Notes under the pieces: generated by a model
What the model saw: only the letters and a program-made list of their open reading frames with translations
The model's database searches: none
Told to the model about the DNA's origin: nothing
Shown: in pieces, positions 33,601 to 45,600 of the stretch
Numbering within the stretch: the first letter of the stretch is position 1
How the letters are laid out: every line of letters starts with the position of its first letter
Position numbers and translations under genes: made by a program
DNA from: Echinococcus granulosus
Lineage: Eukaryota > Platyhelminthes > Cestoda > Cyclophyllidea > Taeniidae
DNA: 64,000 bases
Direction: 5' to 3'
NCBI RefSeq assembly: GCF_000524195.1
Contig: NW_020170382.1
Span: forward strand, 791,661-855,660

Positions 33601-36600
33601 AACTTGAACTCTTATTTTGAGCGCTACAATTTGTTAATAGTGGATGTGATGGTCGTCGAGTTTATTGAAACTCCCCCAGCCGTGAGCGCGGATAGTGCGG
33701 TGAATTTTCATCGCAGTGAATTCGTTCCCTTTCTAGGCAAAGCTCAACGAAAATTCATCCGGAAATCTAGATCAGATCCTTCGGTGCCTCGCAATTTAAA
33801 AGGTTTCTTGTCTCAGTAAATTTCATTAGTGATTGAGCTCTGCATCTCTATTCTATGTTGTTTTTTCATATATCTGTGTTCTTTCCTCACCTGCTTAATC
33901 CACGGGATTATGACTACACCAATGCAAGTCTGAAAAGGTGACATTGAGGAAATCGACACAATTTATAATTGACCGCCCTCTTGAGTTTCNNNNNNNNNNN
34001 NNNNNNNNNNNNNNNNNNNNNNNNNNNNNNNNNNNNNNNNNNNNNNNNNNNNNNNNNNNNNNNNNNNNNNNNNNNNNNNNNNNNNNNNNGACCGCCCTCT
34101 TGAGTTTCGTGGTTCAATTCCTTTCCTGATTGGCTTTTATGCATTCACCGGCCAATTCGCTTTTATTCCAGCCTTTTTTGAAAGACCAGCAAAACGGTCA
34201 TCCGTGGTATTTTTCAGGCGATTTCTAACACATCGCTGTGCTGACACTACTGTAGCCCTCAAGCTATACTTGAGGGGGTGCACCTATTACGTATTGGCCT
34301 GTTAATAATCAGAGTACAAGAGAAGTGAGAATAGAAGTGCACATGTAAGGACTGTAATCTTCCACAACCGTTTTATTTCAACGCCTACCCTAAGAACAAG
34401 CTCGAAGTGGTTCCCTTAACGGTTGAGTTTAAATGATACTTCGAATATCTCCTTTTCTCACCTTCCCCTCTGCAGTTCTATGTCAATGAGGCGAGTCGTT
34501 TCGCCACAGTTTCGGAGCTTGTGCAGCACCATGAGAAGGTGGCAGATGGTCTGGCCTGTCCCTTACTCTACGGCGTCTCCAAGCGGGATCAGAGTAATCA
34601 CGGCGGCTTTGACTCCGACTACGACGCCTGGGAGATCGACCGCACCGATGTCATCATGAAACACAAATTGGGTGCGTTTCTAAGACTTTATTCATTCATT
34701 GCCCAAATCTTCCTACCTTAATGTGACTCGAAATGGCATTTTTATTGTCTTGATTGGGAGATTTTGAGAAAATTAAATTCAGATATTTTTTGTACTTTGG
34801 TCTTCGTTGAGTGCTTTTAGAGGACAAGTGTCTTGTATGCTTTTAAACTCCGCTCCTCAAAATTCCACACTCACAATTTACACTTTAGAGATACTTAATA
34901 GCATTCATTTTATTTATTCTGTAGCATAGAGACAACACTGTCTCGCACATTATCTACCAGTTTGAAAAATCGGAGGCGGGTAGTGCTACCAATAAGTGGG
35001 CCGTAAATTCGTGGGGGCTGGGAGTCTTTATTCATTTTTTATGGAATGCGTTTCAAACCTAGTTGAAACGGTTGAATTTCTGATAACACTAGATGCTGTC
35101 TCAAAAGCCAATTGTGGTATTAGTACTCATCATTCCCCCGCAAGTTCGTAGGAGTCGAAAATCTGGGTTTCATGATCTTGAAATAAGCGTTTGAGCAGCA
35201 ATACCGAATTTGATAATTCATCCCTAATAAAGGGGAATGTAACAATATTCGCAGTTTGTGGGGATTGGTGAACATGCTTGATGAATCGGAATTTGCTATA
35301 CCTTGAAGTAGCTAATACATTTGACAATATTCCCTGACTCGTTCTTCAGACAAACCATTGTCTAGTTTGGACCAGGTGTGGTTATTTTTAAAATCTGATA
35401 ATCTAGTTTTGATGAGTCAGGATGATTCTATTCACAAGCTGCAGCTCTCAAATCTGGTCGCGTAGCCAAAAGCCCTGGTGCTTAACTATCACTGCTCTTC
35501 CCCCTGCCTTTGTCTGACTCATGCCTCTCCATCTCCCATCCCCTCATGAACAGCGCCACACGCATGTGAATACGTGTCCTCCAGGGTGATACGAGCTAAA
35601 CTCGTCGTTCTTCGCGACCTAGCTTCATGTCCCGCCTTAATCCTTAGGGGTAATTAATAATGCACAGTCTTCGGTTGACCAACAAAGTCTTTTACCCCTT
35701 AACCTTTGTTTCTGACTCGATTTCTCCCTTGATACCTCTTCAAGCACATTGTTTGATATCCCACGTATTTAAGTCAATTTAAAGTGACTTTCACCAATCA
35801 TTTACACCGTTTAACCGCCACCAATACCGTAGATGTTTTGAAAATCAACGTCTCTGAGAATGTAACTTGCTAGTAAACACACGATGAGTTCTGCTCTGGC
35901 TGGTGGTTTGATGATTCGACATAAACTTCCAAGAGCTGAAGGAGAAATTTATTGTGAATTGTAAGCAGTCCTATATGTAACTCTCACATGTTGACCCTTT
36001 GCTGCCCTTGGTTTTTTGCACATTTTTGCCATTCCCCAAAACATTCGGATAAGTCCGAGCATTATCAAAACACCACTACGCGAAGAGTTTGGTTCGTGAG
36101 GGTGAGACCGGCTGCAATGCATGTACCAGTTTCGATCCGACTGACAATTTGATTTTGAAGAGAACTGGAACCAAAATTGCTGGTTATTGGCTGAAAACGC
36201 ATACAACCTACTGCCCCGTAGCTAATTAACAATGACCACGCACATCGGCTGGTCAAAAAGTGGTGAAGCTGTGGATATGTGGAAATGGAGGGCTTCCATT
36301 CCGTGCACCTGTTTCAGACGCATATATCGATAGGTCAAATTGTCTGCTGACAAGTTAATCGGAACTTATTAGTATTTTCGCCAAATGTTTATGTTGTGGA
36401 ACCAACACAGATTTTTGGGCATCCTGAAAATTCGGTAATGGTCATGATGTGTCCAAGTGGCAAAAGAATGGTTTTATTTGACTGGCGATTTTAGTCTGGA
36501 ATGAGCTTGGAAACGGAAAGTGACTAAAGCTGAAAAGAGGATTGATAGATGTGAGCCTCAGTCCTGTAGTCGAATTACGGGCAATATCTTAGCTGCCTAA

Positions 36601-39600
36601 TTGTGGAAGGTTAGTTAAAGTACTTGCGATGAAATTGGCTTAATATTCTATTACGCCGTAGAATACAAAACGGTTTCGGCATCCTAAATTGTCATCGCAG
36701 TTTTTGCCTAAAGTGTAGTCAACTAATGAATGCAAGCTAGGTTCCACTCCAATAATTTCGAAAATGAACCAACCATGTGAGAAGCAGGCGTTGAAGTGGT
36801 GTTCGAATTCTACGAACCGAAGGCAACTCCCTAATCAAGGTTTATACATTCACGCACACCTTTTTCTTTTTGGTTACTGGAAAGACCTATCACTCCCACT
36901 TCTTCAAACGTGTACTTTGGTTGGTGATTATCCTCCACTTTACCCATGAACAAGTCACCTCAACATTTCTATCGCTAATAAAGTGTTTTGCTCCAGACAA
37001 TGTGACCGGCGATTTGCGAAAGGGAACTGAAACTAAGATTGCTTGCTGTGGGCTGAGATCAGCTTCTCATTCGAAATGCGTGGAGTTCATGGTCTTGTCG
37101 TTTCCTGTATCGTGTATTGTCCCTTGGGGGTAATTAACAATGCATGCCCACTTTTTGGTCGAGAAACTGGTTATGGGCCACTATGTTTGTGTGCTTAGTC
37201 TGGATGTGAACCTGTTTCCAGCGCTTACTTGGGATCGTAGTAACCCTTCGAATCGCCTGCGGGTAATCTACTTCAACACTTTTATCGTTTTCATCGTGAA
37301 ACCAAAGTCGCAAAAGACATCTCACCACAGCAACACACAAATCCTTTCCTGTTGTTGTAACCAGTAAATCCGTTCCGTCCCTGTTGGCGACTCTGGTCTG
37401 AAACGCAGATGAACCGCGTCAAAGACTTGGTTCGACTGGAGGTACATGGCGATGGGCTGAGAGGAACTGTAGTAGAACCAGATATCTCCTAAGCCACGTG
37501 CAAATTTCTGGAAGTAATGCATTATCAACGCTTTTGCTTCATTAATGTTGGACTACTTGAAAATAAGATAGACGAAAAAACTGCGTAGCGATATGAAGTA
37601 AGCTTTAGACAAAGCGGACTTACCCTCAGAACTACTCTTTTTTTCTTTAAAATACTAAGAGTTTGTCTGACAAGGGCGTGGCCGGTTATACACGTTCTGA
37701 CTGGTGATTTTAGTCTTGAAAATGAAAGTCAGGTAGAGGAGACCAGAGGCAAAGTGGTGGTTGGTGGCCGAAAATTCACACAGTGGGACCAATGGTACAA
37801 TGGAAATGTGTGAATTTTTTGCTGGAAAAGGTGCAACCACTGCAAGTACAATGCATTTCGACCTCACCGAATTTGAGCTGGAATGAAGTCCTCAGTCTAA
37901 TCGTTCACATCCATCTCAGAGTGAGCAGTGGCAACAACGTTGCTCACCAACTACTTACTGGTAGATCCCTCTTCAGTACTCCCCACTCTGTTACGGCTGT
38001 GATTAATTATATGAGTCACACGTTTAGGTATCAAGTTCACTACTCTGGCAGTGCATCCTCTCAACACAATATCGCTCGACTGGACTGTTTGATTAGAATG
38101 TGCTGTCCATCACTGTATCTTTGTTTTTTGTTAGAAAATTATGTCTACCATTTTTTTGCATCTCCATTTAGTAAACAACTCTCCTTTCGGAGATTATTTA
38201 CGCTGTGTGCGCGACTGACTTTACTACATGCGGCAGCACGTATTGCGAATGGCAGAGGCTGGGGGGACTGCGATTTATTCTTTCATTCTTGATCAAAATT
38301 TCTGTGCTTGTAGGCTCGGGCCAGTACGGTGTCGTCTACGAGGCCATCTTCAAACCCTATGACGTTACTGTGGCTGTGAAAACGCTTAAGGTATGAATTG
38401 TTTTAAAGGTTCATCCTGTTGCAGCAATGTCCTATCGCATACTTTATGGTCCCTCGCAATCCTCATGCCTACGTTTCGGGCGCGCTCTGATTGTTGCGTT
38501 TTGGTTGCATGCACACGCTGGGTGCAGTGTGTATCTGACCTTTCAAAATTGACGCTCTATGTGTAAACTTTACACGACCAAAATCGCACACTATTTATCT
38601 AACATTATATGTTTTCAAGACCCCTGGAATTCAGTGTCTCTGATTGCGACAGTAATGTCCTCCTGTAATTGGCCTCGATTTCGCCTTCGAACTCACAGCG
38701 ATATGGTTTTCCCCACCTACTGCAGTTGTGCAGCTAATACTGAGGAGGAATCGCGACTGGTATAGCCTACCTCTGGAATCATTTTTTCAGGTGATGTCGG
38801 GCTGGAAAAGGAGATGTGATACATGATGTGAAAATGAATCATTGTTAATGCCCGCTTTTTGTCCGGTTGTTGATTGCTAGTGGTGGTTGTCGTCCCGATG
38901 CTAGAGGACGCAAAAATGCAATGCAATACCATCTCACGTGCTGTTCTTGTGGGTCACGTGCACTGGTCACCAGCTTCATCGTCAGCAAATGTAAATCAAT
39001 CCCTAGTCCCTTATTTATTTTTGAAAACCTGTCTGGAGTACCACATTCACCGCCAGCGTCACGTGTGTGTGACTTCCTCGTCTTCTTGCTCTGCGCATAG
39101 GATCACAAATGTGAGCTCTGTCCCTTATCAGTTTATGATAATTCGTTGCATAACATTGGATTGGCTGAATTTAAAACAGTGAAATTGATATAAATTGTTC
39201 TTGGTCCGTTGAGGATTACGGCTTTAGCTTTTGAGGAATGGCTGAATTGCCCACTCTCTTAGTGCAAGTGCTGCGTTATACTAGAATAATAATACATCTG
39301 GGCGTGGCGGTTGGTTATCTTCTGCAAGTGGTAGTGATTGTGCTGAAAGAGGCTCGGTTATTTTAGAGCAACTAGTGCTTTCGCTCTACCGGGTCTTTTT
39401 AAATAAATCCCCTACTATGGCGTAAGTTGGTTCTGCTATACTTTGTTGCATGTGTTGTCACTACTATTACTATTTGACCTTTTTCTTTTGAGGACCATTA
39501 ATTAATGCTGCCTGAATAGTGCTTTCCGTCTTTTCTAAAAAAAAAAGGGGTCACGAGTGTCTTGTCCTTACCATTAGCACTAAATAATCAGTTGACACTA

Positions 39601-42600
39601 TCCGAACCGTCTTTTTTCTCTCTGTCAGACTTGGATGGTATTCTTAAAACGCCTATTGTAACACAACTTTCATGGCGGTTTTTGATGGTCTGTGGTCCTT
39701 TATCCCTCACTTTTCCCGGGACTGTCATCGTATTCCTCGAGAATTACTTTTTTTTAATTTGGATGTGGTTAATCATGTCCATTTGTTTGGCATCATTATA
39801 TGTGACACACATGGACTCGTTGCTTGGCAAGACAGGATCTCTCAATGACGACCTCAAACTAGTCTCGTCGAATTCGGAACTGCAACCCAAGTTTTAATTT
39901 CTCGGATGAAATTTGTCAAAACATTTTCTCGTTCTTTTTCCTATTTTGTTTCCACTCCATTGATAAAAAATTTTCAATATGTTTAGGGTAGAAAAAGAAT
40001 TTTTATAGCCGCAGTATGAGAATGCTGTAGTGATAATAAAACATGGTTTTTAAATGTCACAATGAAGCACTAACTCCTAGTCCATTGTGTTATGCTATAT
40101 CGTACACTTTGTTCCCCTTTCAGGAGGACATAACTCTGCGTGATGAATTCCTTCAGGAGGCCCGGTTGATGAAGAGCCTTCGGCATCCGAACCTTGTTCG
40201 TCTTTTGGGTGAGCTTGTGGTTATCTCCTTCCCATATCTTCCTGAATGGAAGGTTCCTGTATCAATTGACCGCAAATTAGAGTTTTTTTTGAGTGAAAAA
40301 TTATATTTTGATCCGACTTCGGATTGAGGATACCTTTGAGTAGTCCAAAAGCCGTTTTTCAATCAAAAAATGGGGACCCTCTTCACTTACGTTTGCAGTT
40401 TTAATCCTGTGGTTATTCCAATCCGCCTGTTGACCACTATCAGGAACATGAACATGATTCAATTTCAAAACTGTTTGGATGAATTGACACACTGCATATT
40501 TTTAGTCGAAGCTCTGTTTTAACATTCTAAAATAATCCTTTCTCCATACTCAAGTATCATCCTAATCGTTTTGCTGTGTATACGTTGGCTTTAATACACT
40601 TTCCAAGTATGGTTTCGATGTGCCCCGTTTCCCAGTCAATTTGATAAACAAAGGTCCGACATTTACACAGTCCGTGCGCTTTCCTGGTGCCGATCCATCT
40701 AATTGTTCATTAAGTAAAGTCGACTTAAGATGAGTGTTTGCTGTTGAGATGCATCATTTATTAGAATTGTTGAACGCGGATTGCATTATTTTTTTTTTCG
40801 TGGAATAGAGATTTTCAACCGTGTGATCTTATTACAGCGCCCTATTTTTAGCTTCTTTACGATGTTTCATGTAGCAAGATATTTGGGGGCTTTGGAAAGT
40901 CTTGTTTGCGGAAGAGAGGAAAATAAGATGTTTTTGCCTAGATTGTCTGCAAATAAGGAATTTCGATGGAGTGGTTTGGTTTTTTGAGCATTTGTTCCCA
41001 GTATTCATTTTATTGTGTTGCGCCCCGAGACTTCCCTGAAGACGAAAGAAGACGTAATACTAGCTAGGAATATGTATTACCATTGTACGGAGGGGCTGCT
41101 GGCATGGCCCGGAGGTCATGCCGCCTAGTGAAAGTACAAAGGCGGAGTGTTAAGAGTCCGCGAAAACAAAACGAAGAATTAAAATAATAACTAATGTATA
41201 ACATAGTTCCTCTCTCCTTTTGAGCGTCTTTCTTCGGCGCTTCCATCACAACGTATTTGGTGCTGTAAGAAAACATCCACAACCAGCCGTGGCAGTCATT
41301 GAATTTGCATGCATCTGAGAAGACATTTAATCACACCTTTATTAACCCTCTTGGCATTTCAACTGGATCTGGAGTTTCGTCCCATTGGAGAACTGCACTG
41401 GTGGAAGGGGAATGCGCTGGCCATCTCGTATGCCCATAGCTAGTCGTAGGAACACTAGCCTAAAAGTGGGATAGTTTCGTAAGGGAAGGGGTCTAAAATA
41501 ATTTGGTGGGGATAAAGTTTTGCGTCTGTTGCTCCTTGCTACTTTGTTCTCACTTTAGTGCTTCCCAGCCATCTATTCGGGCTCTATCCGATTAGTAGAG
41601 AGGTGGAGAAGGTATAGCATTTTTTTACAGATATCTTAATACGGGTATCGTAGACAGCTTCCTAACGAACTCTTCCAGATGGTTCACTGCCATGGCTAGT
41701 GTCGCTTCAATTGCTAATCTCAATCCTGCTGGACATGGGACTGGAGCAGTTTCCAAAGGTAGACGTCATTTTCAACCCTCCTGTTGGGGGCCTTTACAGA
41801 TTCTCCCATCCGCAGCATACACCCTTCTTGCGTCACGTTAGGGTTCAGAATTCATGGAAATCAAGGTAGTTGTCCTTTAAGATCGGATTCCCTTTCCGAC
41901 GCCACTAATGTAACACGTCGAGACTACCCTGGAGACGAAAAGCGGCGTGATATCAGGTCAGAATACGGGTCACTGCCGTACAAAAGGGCTGGGGGCTACT
42001 GGCATGTTCGAACGCTGTGCCAAGTGGCAAAAGTACAAACGCGGAGCCTTAAGTCTCCGCAAAACTAGGCCGAAGAGTTAAACAATCAAATTATTACAAT
42101 TGAATCTTCGTATTCAGTAAACAAATGTGTTTACATAACTTTTATCGCATCTCAATTTCGTGTGTATTTCGGAATTCATTCACCTTACCCCAACTGTGTT
42201 GTGATTTCATTGCCTTCGCAACAAATGGCTCCCACCTTTCCCCCTCTAGGTAATGTTGCCACCTGTTACATTTGCGACAACAAGCCGCACCTCATTGAGT
42301 TTACTTATTAGATCCCTTCGTCCTTCCCATACCCTCCCGCCCCGCACATATTTTGTTACAGGTTGAGTCAAGCGCACACTGGGAGTTTTAGTGGTAGTAC
42401 AACAGGGTCTGGTCGTTGGACCATCTCTGGTGAGACGCGGTCCCCGTGTTTCCTCTTACTTTCCCATGGGGCTGACGGTGAATTTTAGGTCACATAAACT
42501 CCCCCACTCTCTCAGTGTTACTCCTATCGAAGAAAGGAAGGAATGTAGTGTAATAAATTTTTAGGGGGAAGATCTCCTCTTCTCCTGGAAGCTAAGTTTG

Positions 42601-45600
42601 AGATCGAAAGTTAGGTAGAAACTTCCTGAGCTTTTGCTAATTTGAGGGTCGCCTCTGGTCTTTCTCTACCGTGGAGTTAACTTACCGCCATCTCCGTCTC
42701 TGTCTATCTTTCATCTTGGTCTTTTGAAATTTATGGATAAATTTGTTGGCGATTGTGAATCCCGTCTTGTAATCTTATAGTAGTCGCGTAGATAGTTTGG
42801 AACATCAACATATTATGTGCTGTACTTGCGCAGAGGTGGCCGGTTGATAGCGCCTTTGATTGATGGTTCACAAAATTTTACTCTGACTGGTGATATTCTG
42901 AAAGTTAGCTTGTGGAAGGTAGTGTTAAAATTGGTATTCTTGGGTAGATCTTTGCAAAACTGAACGTAATTCACGAGTTCTTGCCCTTCTCGATGGTGAA
43001 TCTTGTCTTGAAACCTCAAAACAGCAGTGCGGACAGATCGAAACGTCAAATTGAGTGACCTGCTGGCATGGTTGGCCAAATATTTAAGAAGTTCCGTTCT
43101 AGCCGGTGATATTTGCTTAGAAAGGGAATCTTTCACTTAGATATCTGAGATCAGAGTGGTGAGGATAATGTCAAAGTGGGATTTTCCTGATTCTTCTTTC
43201 TATGAAGCTATGTAGGAGTGTCTTGTTGCAATCATAAGTGAGTGCAGGATTCTTTTCATTTCAGTTTATAGCTTTCAACCTTAGGTAACTAAATAAGGCC
43301 AAACTTTGTGATGACGAGCTGAAAGCCATACCATAGGCATGAATCAGTAAGGAAAAGTGGCTAACTGTTTGGGTTTTTGTCGCGTAAATCAAGCCAGGAA
43401 CTGTCTACAGTTTGTCATCTGTAAACAGGTTGAATTAAGTTCATTGCGCCGTTTTTCGGTGTCGCAATAATGAAGTTGCTATTGCGTGACAAGAGCATTA
43501 CATCAATAGTTTGCTCCTCTGAAATGCTTCTTTTTCGAAACATCGTAATGGGATTCAACAGTTAAATGGGACTTTTCTCTATTCAAGAAGTAATCGCTAT
43601 TAAGGCTAAGGGTTTTGGCATCACTACTTTTACTTTCTAATAATTGGGTATTTTGTCTCGTTTTCGAGATAGGTGCCGTTATTCGCGGTTCTCTTAATAT
43701 TGTGGCCTCAAGCGCTGTTTCTACTTCTTCCGGGTCATTACTTATACTGGGACTACGGTGGATAACAGGATTGACAAGTGTCGGCATGAATTAGTAGTAC
43801 TTTTCATGTGTTCACGAAATCAGATCAGTTAACCGTTTGATCACCCTCTTCCACCATTCTGCTAATATACTAAAGATTATCGTCTTTTGCTTATTCAAGC
43901 TTCAACTTCCACTTTCGCATTTAATCACAAATCGTTCCCCTTGAAAGTGTTTTCATAACCCGTTAATGTGGAATTCGGTCGTGAGAACAAACGACGCTGC
44001 TGGCCTATTTCCCATTCCACGAGCGGTAAATGTATACATAGGATCTAGTATATTTCCTCCCCTGTGATGTACTTCTTTCAGAAATGTTATCGTAGCGCCT
44101 TGACTGCGGCACCCCGAGTCTCTGTTGAAGAAAGGATACGTGGTGCCGACGTACGGAGGGGCTGGGGGCTCTACTGGGATGTCCCGGAGGCCATGGCGCT
44201 CTGCAGAAGTACAAGAGTCAAGGCTTGAGTGCTCGTGAAACCGAAACAAAGAGTTAAACAAGCGGTTAAGGTTATTCATGACGGCTGCTATTATTCGGGT
44301 CGAAATTCTCGGGTTTCATGTGGTTTTAGCGAGCCATTGTAGCGCCATCACATTTAAATTGACAGTGTCAATTTAAATGAGTTCCATGGTTCGATGTGAC
44401 GAAATAATTTGCTTTTTAATTCACACGGAAGGACTATAACAGCCATCTTCCACTCGAATCACCCTTACTCTTTCTAGCTAACCGAACACGCAAAAAGTGC
44501 AGTGGAATAGTAGCTGCCATTTGTCAAGTCATTGCAAAAACCAGCCCTCATTGTCCAGCATCTGTGTTAAGCGGAGCTGATTTATCTCCTCCACCTTGCC
44601 TCTGCGTGGGTGTGCGCATAGCCTGTTTTGGGACCTCGTGCGTGGCCAACTGCCCTTTGAATGAGAGGACGCAGTGCTTTCTTCTGGGCCTCGCCCCACT
44701 TCTCTCCTGCCGACGCGTAATTTACGCATTCTACCACTGCCCAACTTATTTCTCGGGGTCATGACTCAACAGGGTTGTTTGGGGTCAACCGCCTCAGTTT
44801 TTGCCTCCATTTATCCCTTTACTTGGGAAATTACGATTTCTGGCTGTTTTTTCCTCTCGTTCGTACTTATGTGGTTATCTGGACGGCGGGCCAATGTAAC
44901 GTCTGAGTTGCGTTTTAGGAAATAGCCGTCTGAAAGGTGGAGGGTGCTAAATATGTAATTCAGACAAGACTGAAAATCAGAGCTTGACGCCACCTGTGTG
45001 GAGAGTAAATCTCGGGAAGTTGAAAGGATTTGCGCGGTTAGATATGTAACTGAATTAGTGGTCGTTCTACTTCTACGAAACTTCAATATCACAGTCGCTG
45101 TCTTATTTCCTGAACTGGCGATTGGGCCTTGTTACGTGAAACTACGTTGTCAAGTTATCAGGTCACTCTTTGTCATTTAAATTATCTTGTGCAGGACGAT
45201 TTTGTGAACTCTTCAACTAAATCGAGAGGTTCATGTTTCTTTCAAGAAGAATTTTCATTCTGGAATCAATGCCATAATACAGGTGGCAGTTTAAAATAAT
45301 TACTTGATAAAAATGTGGAGAATTGGTCCATTTTTTGGAAAGGTTTATTCCTCAGTTTTAAATCTTGAAAGCCACCATTTCACTGGGGTATCCAAGCTGA
45401 AAACCTTGGGAGATGGTTATGCTTTGTAGTTATTTGACCATCTGCTTATGTCTGAAACCAGTGGTTTGTGAATTTTTAGAAGCGATGCATTTATGCCGCC
45501 ACTTCTTGTTAAACCGTCGCCATTTTCTTTTCTGAACTAGCAGTCTTAATTTGTTCGCCTACGCATGTTGCTACTTAATTACTTGTGTGTTTGGGAAATC

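Noticed and set aside
33505..33819. 104-codon open frame in the SH2 intron
   Set aside because: The two SH2 halves join directly around it, and no domain or splice evidence supports a nested gene.
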